64,000 bases of DNA from Engelhardtia mirabilis. Lineage in GTDB: Bacteria; Planctomycetota; UBA1135; GCA-002686595. The position numbers were made by a program, and so were the translations under genes. Shown piece by piece: positions 54,183 to 63,027 of the stretch. The notes below the pieces were generated by a model, which saw only the letters and a list, made by a program, of their open reading frames with translations, was not told where the DNA came from and did not search any database. How positions within the stretch are numbered: position 1 is the stretch's first letter; the number at the start of each line of letters is the position of its first letter. The stretch covers positions 1,860,001 to 1,924,000 of the forward strand of contig NZ_CP036287.1 in the NCBI RefSeq assembly GCF_007748095.1, written 5' to 3'.

Positions 54183-55123
54183 CCCCGACACCTGGCTACG
54201 AAGAGCTCTTTCACCGGCACGAAAAGAATCCGATCCTGACGGCGGCTGACTGGCCCTATGCAGTGCACTCGGTCTTCAACCCAGGCGCGACGCGGCTGGC
54301 CGACGGCACGACGCTGCTGCTCGCGCGCGTCGAGGATCGACGCGGGCTCTCACACCTGTGCGCCGCCCGCTCCGTGAACGGCGTCGACGGCTGGATCATC
54401 GACGAGCAGCCGACCCTGGCGTCGGACCCGGCCAAGCATCCCGAGGAGCTGTGGGGGATCGAGGACCCGCGCATCACCTTCGTCGACGAACTCGGCAAGT
54501 ACGCCGTGGCCTATACGGCGTTCAGCGAGGGAGGGCCGGGAGTTGCTCTGGCCCTGACGCGCGACTTTCGGGAGTTCGAGCGGTGTGGACTGGTGATGCA
54601 GCCGGACGACAAGGATGCCTGCCTGCTGCCGCGCCGCATCGATGGCAACTACGCCCTGATCCACCGGCCCGTGCACGATCAGGGGGCGCACATCTGGATC
54701 TCGTACTCGCCCGACCTCCGCAACTGGGGTGGTCACAAGGTCATGCTCCAGGCGCGCAAGGGCGGCTGGTGGGATGCGAACAAGGTCGGCCTGTCCCCGC
54801 CCCTGATCGCGACCCCAGAGGGCTGGCTCATGATCTACCACGGTGTCCGGAACACCGCCGCCGGCGCGCTCTACCGACTCGGTCTGGCGCTGTTCGACCT
54901 CGAGCGTCCGGAGGTCTGTATCGCCCGGGGTGATTCGTGGGTCTTCGGTCCGGAGGCGAGCTACGAATGCCACGGGGACGTGGGTAACGTCGCCTTCCCG
55001 TGTGGCTACACGATCGGCGCGGACGGTGACACGATCTTCCTCTACTACGGCGCCGCGGACACCAGCATCGCCCTCGCTACCGGAAGCGTGCGCGCGCTGT
55101 TGGCCTGGTTGGCGAAGAGCTGA
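54179..55123 (+). CDS. GH130-family beta-mannoside phosphorylase-like enzyme
   Basis: A 314-residue five-bladed beta-propeller enzyme. It starts FHRHEKNPILTAADWPYAVHSVFNPGATRL (by pieces residues 10-40), with later EELWGIEDPRITF (about 96-108), LLPRRIDGNYALIHRP and WWDANKVGLSPPLI, all typical of GH130 phosphorylases, including the catalytic region around GIEDPR. GH130 enzymes phosphorolyse beta-1,4- or beta-1,2-mannosides. The ATG at 54179 overlaps the GT4 stop. The pairing of GT4 and GH130 recurs in bacteria and suggests synthesis and recycling of a mannan-type oligosaccharide (inference). Confidence 0.9.
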   Translation: MTPTPGYEELFHRHEKNPILTAADWPYAVHSVFNPGATRLADGTTLLLARVEDRRGLSHLCAARSVNGVDGWIIDEQPTLASDPAKHPEELWGIEDPRITFVDELGKYAVAYTAFSEGGPGVALALTRDFREFERCGLVMQPDDKDACLLPRRIDGNYALIHRPVHDQGAHIWISYSPDLRNWGGHKVMLQARKGGWWDANKVGLSPPLIATPEGWLMIYHGVRNTAAGALYRLGLALFDLERPEVCIARGDSWVFGPEASYECHGDVGNVAFPCGYTIGADGDTIFLYYGAADTSIALATGSVRALLAWLAKS

Positions 55124-55491
55124 GGGGCTGGACCTGGCTGCGGCGCAAAGCACCCACGCGAGGTGCGACGGGCGGGGTTCGGTGGTGCCGACGGATCCCA
55201 AGTCGCATCCCTGGTGGTCTCGGGTCCTCGGTGACGAACCAGGCCGCTTTCGGCGAGCGGCCATGGGGAGCCTCGCGTGGAGGTCCAGGGCTCCGGATTG
55301 CGGGTCCGCGCGCGACCGATTCGACAAGCAGTCCCACATCCCCCGGCGCTCCCGGGCACTTTCGCCGCCCTACATCCCCGGAGGGGACACTAGGCTTGAC
55401 CCTCTCGCAACGAACTGGCCGTTGCCACCTCAGCCTGTCTCCCGGCCCTACCGGGCTCGCTCGGCGCCGCCGACCAGCAACCTTTCGGACC
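55124..55491. other. intergenic region
   Basis: About 370 bp after the GH130 gene, holding the promoter of the beta-helix protein. Nothing else seen. Confidence 0.35.
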
Positions 55492-57135
55492 ATGAGATCA
55501 CCGTCACCTGTCGCTCTCTCGACGCTGACCTATCCGACGCTGGCGCTTGCTCTGGCCCTGTGCCTGCCTGCGTCCCGCGCCGTGGCCCAAACGACGTGGC
55601 ATGTGGACGGCAGCGTGGCGGGCCCGGGTAGTGGCAGCGCGGCAGATCCCTTCGCCTCGATCCAGGCCGCGATCGACAGCAACGCGGCCGTCGACGGTGA
55701 CACGATCCTGGTCGGTCCAGGCACCTACGCGGAGCTGGTGGACCTGGGGACCAAGGAGCTGGTCCTGCGTAGCTCGGCGGGCGCGGACCAGACGATCATC
55801 GACGCGACCATCCAATGGTCGCTCGAGCAGAGCGCGATCAAGATCCGCGGCGGTCAGGGTTCGGCCTGCCGCGTGGAGGGCTTCACGGTTGTCGGTGGGG
55901 AGGGTACGCAGCTCGTGGAGCCCCTGTTCGGCACGACCGTGTTCGCGGGGGGCGGATTGCTGGTCCTGGGCACGTCGCCCACGGTCGTCGACTGCGTCTT
56001 CCTGAGCAACACGCCGGGGATCGGCGGGGGCGCCTACATTCGCGACGGGTCGCCCGCCTTCAATGGCTGCAGGTTCGACGGCAACACGACCTTGCGCGAG
56101 GGCGGAGCGATCCAAGCGACGAACTCGGACCTGACCCTCGTCGACGTCGAGCTGCGCCAGAACAAGGCCGAGGCCGGGGACGGCGGAGGGATCCACCTGG
56201 TGGGCGGCAGCTTGACCATGGTCGGTGGGCTCTTGGAGGGCAACACGGCCTGGAACGGCGGCAGCGGCGGGAACGTCGCCCTGCGCCAGGGCGCAGCGGC
56301 CCAACTGGTCAACGTGTCGATCAGGGGCGGGCGCACGCTCGACGGGAACGGCGCCGGCCTGTGGGTCGACGCCAGCAGCGCCCAGTTGCTGCAGTGCGAG
56401 TTGTCGACCAACTTCGCGGGCGATGTCTTCAGCAACCGCGAGGGAGGCGCGGTCTACGTCCTTTCCGGCGAGCTCGAGCTGCGGTCCTGCACCTTGACCG
56501 GGAACTCGAGCGCGCGCGGGGGCGCGGTGTTCGTGCAGGACAGCACGGCCACCGCGGTCGACTCGAGCTTCGTGGACAACGTCGTCGTCTCGGGCGGCTC
56601 GTTCTACTACGCCGACGGGGGCGGGCTCGGCGCCAGCCAGTCGGCGGTGGTCCTCGACCGCTGCGACTTCGTCGGCAACCGGGCTTGGAACCAGAGCCCC
56701 GACAGCTGGGTCCCCATCGCCCGGGGTGGAGCCCTGTGGACCGACTCGGGGAGCGTCGTCGCCCTCGACTGCGCGTTCCGCCAGAACGAGGCCTACTACG
56801 ACGCATGGGCTGATGCCAGTGGTCAGAAGCCCGTCCCGGGCGCCCAGGGCGGCGCCGTCTTCGGACCCGCGACGATCGTCGGCTCGCGCTTCTTCGCGAA
56901 CCGTGCCCACTCGAATCCTGCGGTGTTGACCGGGCGGGCCGAGGGCGGCGCGGTGTTCGGCGCACGCTTGCGCGGCTGCCTGCTGGTCATGAACGAGGTC
57001 CAAGGCGTGGGGCCGGTGCCGGACGTCGGCCCGGCGGCCCAGGCCGCGTCGCTGCGCTGCTGCGTGCTCGGCGTCAACCTGCCGTCCAGCCTGCCCCCGC
57101 TCGGGCCGCTCTGCGTCGAGCAGACCTGTCCCTGA
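55492..57135 (+). CDS. secreted right-handed beta-helix protein
   Basis: A 547-residue protein. A signal peptide (MRSPSPVALSTLTYPTLALALALCL) is followed by DGSVAGPGSGSAADPFASIQ and AAVDGDTILVGPGTYAELV (residues 44-85), the DUF1565-type start of parallel beta-helices, then about ten coils with repeated CxFxxNxA...GGAVY...S...V (FLSNTPGIGGGAYIRDGSP, NKAEAGDGGGIHLVGGS). Such proteins are polysaccharide lyase-fold surface proteins. The ATG at 55492 is the one with a signal peptide. No catalytic residues could be assigned. The C-terminus (VNLPSSLPPLGPLCVEQTCP) is not the SNGLR module. Confidence 0.83.
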   Translation: MRSPSPVALSTLTYPTLALALALCLPASRAVAQTTWHVDGSVAGPGSGSAADPFASIQAAIDSNAAVDGDTILVGPGTYAELVDLGTKELVLRSSAGADQTIIDATIQWSLEQSAIKIRGGQGSACRVEGFTVVGGEGTQLVEPLFGTTVFAGGGLLVLGTSPTVVDCVFLSNTPGIGGGAYIRDGSPAFNGCRFDGNTTLREGGAIQATNSDLTLVDVELRQNKAEAGDGGGIHLVGGSLTMVGGLLEGNTAWNGGSGGNVALRQGAAAQLVNVSIRGGRTLDGNGAGLWVDASSAQLLQCELSTNFAGDVFSNREGGAVYVLSGELELRSCTLTGNSSARGGAVFVQDSTATAVDSSFVDNVVVSGGSFYYADGGGLGASQSAVVLDRCDFVGNRAWNQSPDSWVPIARGGALWTDSGSVVALDCAFRQNEAYYDAWADASGQKPVPGAQGGAVFGPATIVGSRFFANRAHSNPAVLTGRAEGGAVFGARLRGCLLVMNEVQGVGPVPDVGPAAQAASLRCCVLGVNLPSSLPPLGPLCVEQTCP

Positions 57136-57260
57136 TCGGTCGTCGGGGTCCCAGCCGGAGCTCCGGACGCCGATTGCCGCAGGGTACGGCGTTCGACGGC
57201 GCGCCTCGGCTTCGCGGCTGGTACCACCGCCTCCCAGACCACAACCCCCAGCCGCACCCC

Positions 57261-58001
57261 ATGCGAATCCGCCCAGCGCTCCTGGTCAGCACCCTGTTCA
57301 GCTTGCACCTCATCGGCTGCGCGTCGACGCACGAGGTGGGCGCCGGGGGCTGGACCGAGCTGACCTTGGAGGACTTCGTCAACGTCAACGGTGACACGAA
57401 CACCTGGACCGAATCCGACGGCGTGATCCTGTGCAGCGGCCGACCCCTGGGCGGTGCCCGGACCAAGCAGATCTATCGGAACTTCGAGTTGACCCTCGAT
57501 TGGCGGCACCTGGAGCACGCTGGGAACTCGGGGGTCTTCCTCTGGTGCCCGGAGTCGGCCTTCACCGACCTGCCCCCGGGCACCCTGCCGCGCAGTGGGA
57601 TCGAGGTGCAAGTGCTCGACCTCGGCTACGAGGAGAACTGGGAGGCCTCCAAGGGGGCGCCCTCCGATTGGTTCACGAGCCACGGCGACGTCTTCCCGGT
57701 GGGGGGCTCGTCGATGGTCGCGCGCACGCCGACGATCGACTACGTCGACGACCGAGGCGAGGCCTACACCGTGGGATCGCCGACCAGCTCGCGCAGTTTC
57801 CCCACGGCGCGCTTGGTGCGCCCAGCCGGTGAGTGGAACCACTACCGGATCGTGGCGATCGACGGAGCCGTGCGCCTGTGGGTGGGCGGCGAAGAGGTCA
57901 ATGGCGGCTCGCAGTGCTCGCCGTCCGAGGGCTACCTGGCCCTGGAGGCCGAGGGCGCTCGGGTCGAGTACCGCAACCTCAGGCTGCGCGAGCTGCCCTG
58001 A
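57261..58001 (+). CDS. DUF1080 (3-keto-disaccharide hydrolase) lipoprotein
   Basis: A 246-residue lipoprotein with lipobox LIGC (cysteine at about residue 20). The fold is the concanavalin-like DUF1080 domain: WTELTLEDFVNVNGDTNTW, ILCSGRPLGG, YRNFELTLDWRHLEHAGNSGVF (about 73-94) and GIEVQVLD. DUF1080 proteins are numerous in planctomycetes, and some hydrolyse 3-keto-glycosides. The ATG at 57261 gives the lipoprotein signal. It follows the beta-helix gene by 125 bp on the same strand. Confidence 0.9.
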   Translation: MRIRPALLVSTLFSLHLIGCASTHEVGAGGWTELTLEDFVNVNGDTNTWTESDGVILCSGRPLGGARTKQIYRNFELTLDWRHLEHAGNSGVFLWCPESAFTDLPPGTLPRSGIEVQVLDLGYEENWEASKGAPSDWFTSHGDVFPVGGSSMVARTPTIDYVDDRGEAYTVGSPTSSRSFPTARLVRPAGEWNHYRIVAIDGAVRLWVGGEEVNGGSQCSPSEGYLALEAEGARVEYRNLRLRELP

Positions 58002-58079
58002 CGCATCCCGCAGCGCTCCGAACGCGGCCGCTCTCCTGGCATCTGGATTGCCACCAGGCCAGCGGCCGCGCGACTGGAT

Positions 58080-59681
58080 CTACGGGATGACTTCGAACCA
58101 GAGGCCGTCGCTCAGGCTGGCCGAGGTGCCGTCCGCCTGCAGCGGGTCGAGGCCCAGCACCTGCACGTGCAGTCGGGTGCCCACGCCCAGCGAAGCGAGG
58201 GTCGCGGTTCCGACGGTCAACGAGACCGCGCCGTCACAGGTGCCGGGGTCGCCCGATCCGTGGCTGGCGGTGACCGGAATGAAGGCCCAGGGGCCACCGA
58301 CCAGCAGGGTCCCCGCCAGGAAGGGGACGTCCGCCGGACCGGGTCCGACGATCATCACGCCCGGTTGGTCGATGACCTCGTTGTCCGCTCGTAGGGTCAG
58401 CCCCGAGCCTCCGATTGCCGGGCTGCCAACCTTGCCCATCGTGGGCAGGCAACCCAGGGAGTTGAGCTTGGCGTCACCGTAGCGCACGACGACGCACTGG
58501 CTGATGCTCCAGTTCACGCTGCCCGTGGTGAGGTCGGCGGTCCACGGGTCGTCGAGGCCGTCGCCGTTGGTGTCGGCCAGGTGGGAAGCGTAGACCTGCG
58601 ACGAGGTCGGCAGGGAGGTCGCGAGGGCGAAGCTACCACCGCCGTTGTTGACCAGCATTCGAGCTGCGCTCGAGCCTCCGGAGACCGCGAGCAGGTCGGG
58701 GCTTCCGTCGCCGTCGATGTCGCCGGTCGAGAGCCCGCGGAGGTAGTAGCCCAGGTTGGTCAGGGACTGGCCAACGGTGGGGAAGCTCCCGCTGCCGTCA
58801 TTGATGAAGGTGGTCAGGCCGTACTTGTAGCCCGTCGCCAGATCCGCGTCCCCGTCGCCGTCCCAGTCCCCAGCGACGATGCCACCGGCATAGATCCCGC
58901 CGCCCAGGCTCGGACCTCCATTGACGAAGGTGCCGTCCCCGACCCCGTAGGCGAACTGGATCGTGGGGCTGATCGACGAGGTTCCGCCGAGGTCCGCGAA
59001 GTCCAGGTGACCGTCACCATCGAAGTCGGCCATGCAGACCTCGGTCGCGGTCGTCGGAAGCATGTGGATCGGCTGCGGCGTGATCGCCCCTGCTCCGTTC
59101 CCGGTGAAGACCCAAAGGCCGCCCGAGAAGTGCAGGGAGTCCGGCGTGTACTGGCGCAGCGCCACGGCGGCGTCGAGGTCGCCGTCGCCGTCGAGATCCT
59201 CGAGGAACGCCGCGACGGGACTGCTGTCGAAGAAGCCCGGGAACTCGAACAGCGCGCCGCCCGTGAAGTGCCCGGCGCCGTCGTTGGTCAATAGGCGCAC
59301 GCCGTCCTGGGCGTAGTAGTTGTAGCCCTCGGGAGTGATCTGCAGGGTCCCGCCGAGTGCCACGAGCGCGTCCAGGTCGCCGTCGCCGTCCATGTCGCCC
59401 AAGGCGACATTCAGGGGCCTGGACCCGACGTTGAGCTTCGTCGTGCTGAAGCCGAGCCCAGCTTGGTTCTCGAACAGCCACAGCCCTGACGCGCCGGCGA
59501 CGAGGGTGTCCAGGTCGCCGTCCTGATCCAGATCGCCCGTAGCGATGTCGGCCGCGGAGCTGCCCACATCCAGTGAGCCGGACGTGTAGATCTGTTGCAG
59601 GCACTCCTGGCCTGCATGGGCCGAGAGCGGGACGAGCGACGAGGCGAAGAGAAGCGGAATGAAGGTCGTTTTAATGGTCAT
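58080..59681 (-). CDS. secreted FG-GAP/VCBS repeat protein with C-terminal sorting-like module
   Basis: A 533-residue exported protein. Signal peptide MTIKTTFIPLLFASSLVPLSA, then seven or so VCBS/FG-GAP repeats with calcium loops (GDLDQDGDLD, GDMDGDGDLD, EDLDGDGDLD, ADFDGDGHLD, GDWDGDGDAD, GDIDGDGSPD, ADTNGDGLDD). The C-terminal 120 residues (LGCLPTMGKVGSPAIGGSGL... to LSDGLWFEVIP) are the module related to those at 43608 and 49501. The ATG at 59681 exposes the signal peptide. Function unknown. Confidence 0.86.
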   Translation of the reverse strand: MTIKTTFIPLLFASSLVPLSAHAGQECLQQIYTSGSLDVGSSAADIATGDLDQDGDLDTLVAGASGLWLFENQAGLGFSTTKLNVGSRPLNVALGDMDGDGDLDALVALGGTLQITPEGYNYYAQDGVRLLTNDGAGHFTGGALFEFPGFFDSSPVAAFLEDLDGDGDLDAAVALRQYTPDSLHFSGGLWVFTGNGAGAITPQPIHMLPTTATEVCMADFDGDGHLDFADLGGTSSISPTIQFAYGVGDGTFVNGGPSLGGGIYAGGIVAGDWDGDGDADLATGYKYGLTTFINDGSGSFPTVGQSLTNLGYYLRGLSTGDIDGDGSPDLLAVSGGSSAARMLVNNGGGSFALATSLPTSSQVYASHLADTNGDGLDDPWTADLTTGSVNWSISQCVVVRYGDAKLNSLGCLPTMGKVGSPAIGGSGLTLRADNEVIDQPGVMIVGPGPADVPFLAGTLLVGGPWAFIPVTASHGSGDPGTCDGAVSLTVGTATLASLGVGTRLHVQVLGLDPLQADGTSASLSDGLWFEVIP

Positions 59682-60502
59682 GGCACCGGTTCCTATTTGG
59701 GCCCGCCCAGCCAATCTGCGTGGGCATCTGGATCAGCTTGGTGGTGGATCGAGCCCGGTCCCGTGACAGTCGGTTCATCTGCGCGAGTCGGTGACGCGCA
59801 TCGTGCGGACTGGGGCCGGCCGCTTGCTGCAGGTCCAGCTCCGGTCCAGCTCCAGTCCAGCTCCCGGCTTCGACTACTTCGCCAGACCGCGACTGGTGGT
59901 GGGGCGCACGGTCGTGGCCGGTCGCCCTTGGAGTCATCATTGCGCCCTCTCGCCGGCAGGCATTCGGCAGGTGGGCGACGCGGGGGGGGCCCGATGGGAC
60001 CCTCTGGAGTTCAATCGAGCCGTCGACCGGCCAGCCGATTCGCGCCAACGCTGCGAGGTCCTGGTCCAGCGGCCGACCCACAGATTGCGCACGCGCTGGT
60101 ACGACGGCGATAGGAGCGGACCCCGACGGCCGCCGGTTGAACCGAGCCGATGCTTAACCGGTGATGAAGCCGAGGCAGCGGCGATCTCTGTGGATCTGGC
60201 CGTCCCCGTCTCGCCGGGTCGTGAGAAGTTCCGCCCGCGAATGCGTGGATTGGCCCTCGGCACCGGGTCCGAAGGACCGTATCCCGTGGAAGAGGCTAGG
60301 GTCCTCGATGATCACCTCCCGGACGCCCGGTGGTCTGTTCCCCGTCGCGCCGACAACGCGTAGCCGCCACGACACTCGTCACGAGGCGCAACGATGCCTG
60401 CGGCGACCGGAGCCCGGGAGGGGACGCCGGATCTCTGAGCCAACGCACTAGGATCGCGCGCGCTCCGGCCGCGCGCACGACCACCGATTCCAACGCTCCA
60501 CC
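59682..60502. other. intergenic region
   Basis: About 820 bp between the divergent FG-GAP protein and the efflux operon. It carries three tandem 11-bp units of GTCCAGCTCC(G/A/C) at 59833-59865. Frames on both strands have shadow-like composition. It must hold the promoter of the efflux genes; no operator could be picked out. Confidence 0.4.
59833..59865. repeat. three tandem copies of an 11-bp unit
   Basis: GTCCAGCTCCG, GTCCAGCTCCA and GTCCAGCTCCC in direct succession, in non-coding DNA. Confidence 0.85.
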
Positions 60503-61921
60503 ATGACCACACCGCCAGCGCCCGTTCTGTGTGCCAGGGGGCTTCGGTCCGGCAGCGGACCATGGATCCGATCCATGGTCCCGGTGCTCCTGGCCGCGCA
60601 GGTCGGTTGTCAGGTCTATTCGCCGGAACCACTCACCCGGGACGCGGTCGATGCGGCCTTGGCGTCGCCTGCCTACGGGGAGCTCGGCGCGGTCTGGTCG
60701 GCGCGCCTACATCCGCTCTTGCCCGCGGTCGAGATCGACCTGGCCGACGGCCTCGATCCGACCGAGGCGGCCTGTCTGGCCGTCGTGCTCAATCCGGACC
60801 TGCGAATCGAGCGAGCGCGGCGCGGCATCGCAACGGCGGCGACGGTCCAGGCGGGCCTTCTGCCGAATCCCCAGCTCGGAGCGACCTTCGACCGGGTTTC
60901 AGGCGGACAGACCGCCGGTACCGTCAACGCTTGGGGACTCGCCTTCGGTTGGGATCTGGGTGCCCTGATCGAGCACGGAGCCCAGCTCGAGGCAGCCCGC
61001 GCGTCCGATCGTGCCGCTGGATTGGACCTGTTGTGGCAGGAGTGGCGGGTGGCCTGCGCCGCGCGCCTGGCGTCGACGACGGCCTACTGGCAGGAGCGCA
61101 TCTGCGAGGTGCTCGCGGAGACGGTCGAGCGGCAGCAGCGCACTCGAGATGCCCTGTCCGACGCCCTGGAGTCGGGGGATGCGACGCGCATCGAGTACGA
61201 GATCACGCTGGCCGACCTGCAGAGTTCCCAGATGCAGTTGCGGGCCGCACGGCGAATGCGAGACCTGGCGCAGATCGAGGTCCGGCGCGCGATCGGGCTG
61301 GCTCCGACGAGTCCGCTCGAGCCTGCGGCGCCGCCCGATCCGTGGCGCTCGGCCCTGCCGAGCCTCGACGAGGCCTTCGCCGCAGCCCGCGCTGCGCGAG
61401 TCGACTTGGCCGCTCTGCGCGCCGGCTACGAGGCCCAGGAGGAGCGGGTCAAGGCGGCGGTCCGCGGGCAGTTCCCGAGGCTCAACGTCGGACTGAACAC
61501 CGCGCGGGACACGGGCGCCGTGGAGACCGTCGGCGTGGGAGTCACCATCGACCTTCCGATCTTCGATCGCGCCCAGGGTCGCATCGCGTCGGAGCGCGCC
61601 AACCGTTCGGCGCTCCTGGCCGAGTACACCGCGCGCGAATTCGCCCTGCGGGCGGACCTGGCCGCGATTCTGTCGGAGCTCGAGCGACTTGGGCCCGAGA
61701 TCGAGGCGCAGCTCAGCTACTGGGACGATCGAAGTGCTTCCCTGGCCGAGCTAGAGCGACTGGAGTCGAATCAGATGATGGACCTCTTCGGTGTCGAGTC
61801 GATGCGGATGACCACGGCCACCGCACACCTGGACCTGATCCGGCTGCAGCAGCGCCAGGCCGAGCTGCGCGTGGGGCTCGAAGCCGTGACGGGGCGATTC
61901 GACGGGCAGGAGCTGGAATGA
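60503..61921 (+). CDS. TolC-family outer membrane efflux lipoprotein
   Basis: A 472-residue TolC/OprM-like channel subunit. The N-terminus carries a lipobox-like AAQVGC (cysteine near residue 36). Two repeats of the outer-membrane-factor fold follow, with ACLAVVLNPDLRIERARRGI, LLPNPQLGATFD, a membrane strand region and the second half PRLNVGLNTARDTGAVETVGVG. The exit channel crosses the outer membrane and joins the pump below. Its stop overlaps the ATG of the adaptor gene, so the tripartite pump is one operon. The substrate is unknown. Confidence 0.88.
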   Translation: MTTPPAPVLCARGLRSGSGPWIRSMVPVLLAAQVGCQVYSPEPLTRDAVDAALASPAYGELGAVWSARLHPLLPAVEIDLADGLDPTEAACLAVVLNPDLRIERARRGIATAATVQAGLLPNPQLGATFDRVSGGQTAGTVNAWGLAFGWDLGALIEHGAQLEAARASDRAAGLDLLWQEWRVACAARLASTTAYWQERICEVLAETVERQQRTRDALSDALESGDATRIEYEITLADLQSSQMQLRAARRMRDLAQIEVRRAIGLAPTSPLEPAAPPDPWRSALPSLDEAFAAARAARVDLAALRAGYEAQEERVKAAVRGQFPRLNVGLNTARDTGAVETVGVGVTIDLPIFDRAQGRIASERANRSALLAEYTAREFALRADLAAILSELERLGPEIEAQLSYWDDRSASLAELERLESNQMMDLFGVESMRMTTATAHLDLIRLQQRQAELRVGLEAVTGRFDGQELE

Positions 61922-63027
61922 TGCGCCCGATCGGCATCGCGGCAGTGGTCGTCCTGGTCGGGTTGGGCGCGGGCGTCTGGGCCGAGCGGCAGGGGTTGGT
62001 GCCGGGCTGGCTCGGTGGGGCCGCAGCGCCGGATCCGGCCACCGCGCCCTCGGGCCGCGACCAGCCGCAGGCTTCCCGGGTGGACGTCTCGACCGTCCGC
62101 GCCGGAAGCCTCGGGGTGACGCTCGAGATGCTCGGAACCGCCACAGCCATGCCCGGCAGCGCGGTCGCGGCGACCCTGGCGAGTGATGTGATCGTGGTGC
62201 GTCGCATGGCAACACCGGGTGATCACGTCGAAGCGGGCGCGGCCCTGCTCGAGGTCCAATCCACGCCGCGCCTGGCGAACGATCTGCTCGTCGCCGAAGC
62301 GGCGATCGAACGAGCGCGGGCGACGTTGGAGTCCGTGCAGGGGCGGGTGGAAGCGAAGCTGGCGACTCGCGCGGACCTGTTGTTAGCGCAGCAGGCCCTG
62401 CAGTTCGCCGAGCTCGACCTGTCGACCAAGCGGGCCTTGGTGCCTGCGGACAACGGAATCGTGCGCGCCACCGTCAGCGGCAGCCTGACCGCGTTGGACG
62501 CACCGATCGGGGGCCTCGTAAGCGCGGGAACGGCGCTGTGCCAGATCGCGCCCGACGACGCCCTGCGGGTGAGGTTCGGGATCCCGCTGCGGCGTGCACA
62601 GGACCTGCCCGTCGGTCTCGAGCTCGAAGTGGTCGACCTGCTGGGGGGCTCGGGCGCGGTGGCGACGGTCTCGCTCGCGCGGATCGAGGCGGAGGTCGAC
62701 GGCTCGACCCAGACGCTGGTCGGTTGGTCGGAGGCCATCGACCCGCTCCTGATCGTGCCCGGCACACCGCTGCGGGTCACGGCCCGGGTGCAGAGCCCGG
62801 TGGCCCTACTCGTCGACCGAACAGCGGTGGTGCTTTCGGACGATGGGCCCTCGGTGTTCACGGTCGACGCCGGAGTCGCCCATCGCCACGCGATCGAAGT
62901 GGTCGCCGGCGACGCTCGGACCATCTGCCTGCGCTCGGACGACCTGGCCACCGGCGACGAGGTGGTCGTGCTCGGTGGCTACGAGCTCGAGGAAGGCCTG
63001 CCAGTCGAGATCGAGGGCCGCCCTTGA
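61918..63027 (+). CDS. RND efflux periplasmic adaptor (HlyD/CusB-like)
   Basis: A 369-residue membrane-fusion protein. An N-terminal anchor (PIGIAAVVVLVGLGAGVWA) is followed by a barrel-sandwich half (DVIVVRRMATPGDHVEAGAALLEV), a helical hairpin (EAAIERARATLESVQGRVE...LLLAQQAL), the other lipoyl half with DNGIVRATV, a beta-barrel, and a C-terminal domain with GDEVVVLGGYELEEGLPVEI. It bridges inner and outer membrane pump parts. The ATG at 61918 overlaps the TolC stop by 4 bp. Its stop overlaps the transporter's TTG start. Confidence 0.9.
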   Translation: MMRPIGIAAVVVLVGLGAGVWAERQGLVPGWLGGAAAPDPATAPSGRDQPQASRVDVSTVRAGSLGVTLEMLGTATAMPGSAVAATLASDVIVVRRMATPGDHVEAGAALLEVQSTPRLANDLLVAEAAIERARATLESVQGRVEAKLATRADLLLAQQALQFAELDLSTKRALVPADNGIVRATVSGSLTALDAPIGGLVSAGTALCQIAPDDALRVRFGIPLRRAQDLPVGLELEVVDLLGGSGAVATVSLARIEAEVDGSTQTLVGWSEAIDPLLIVPGTPLRVTARVQSPVALLVDRTAVVLSDDGPSVFTVDAGVAHRHAIEVVAGDARTICLRSDDLATGDEVVVLGGYELEEGLPVEIEGRP

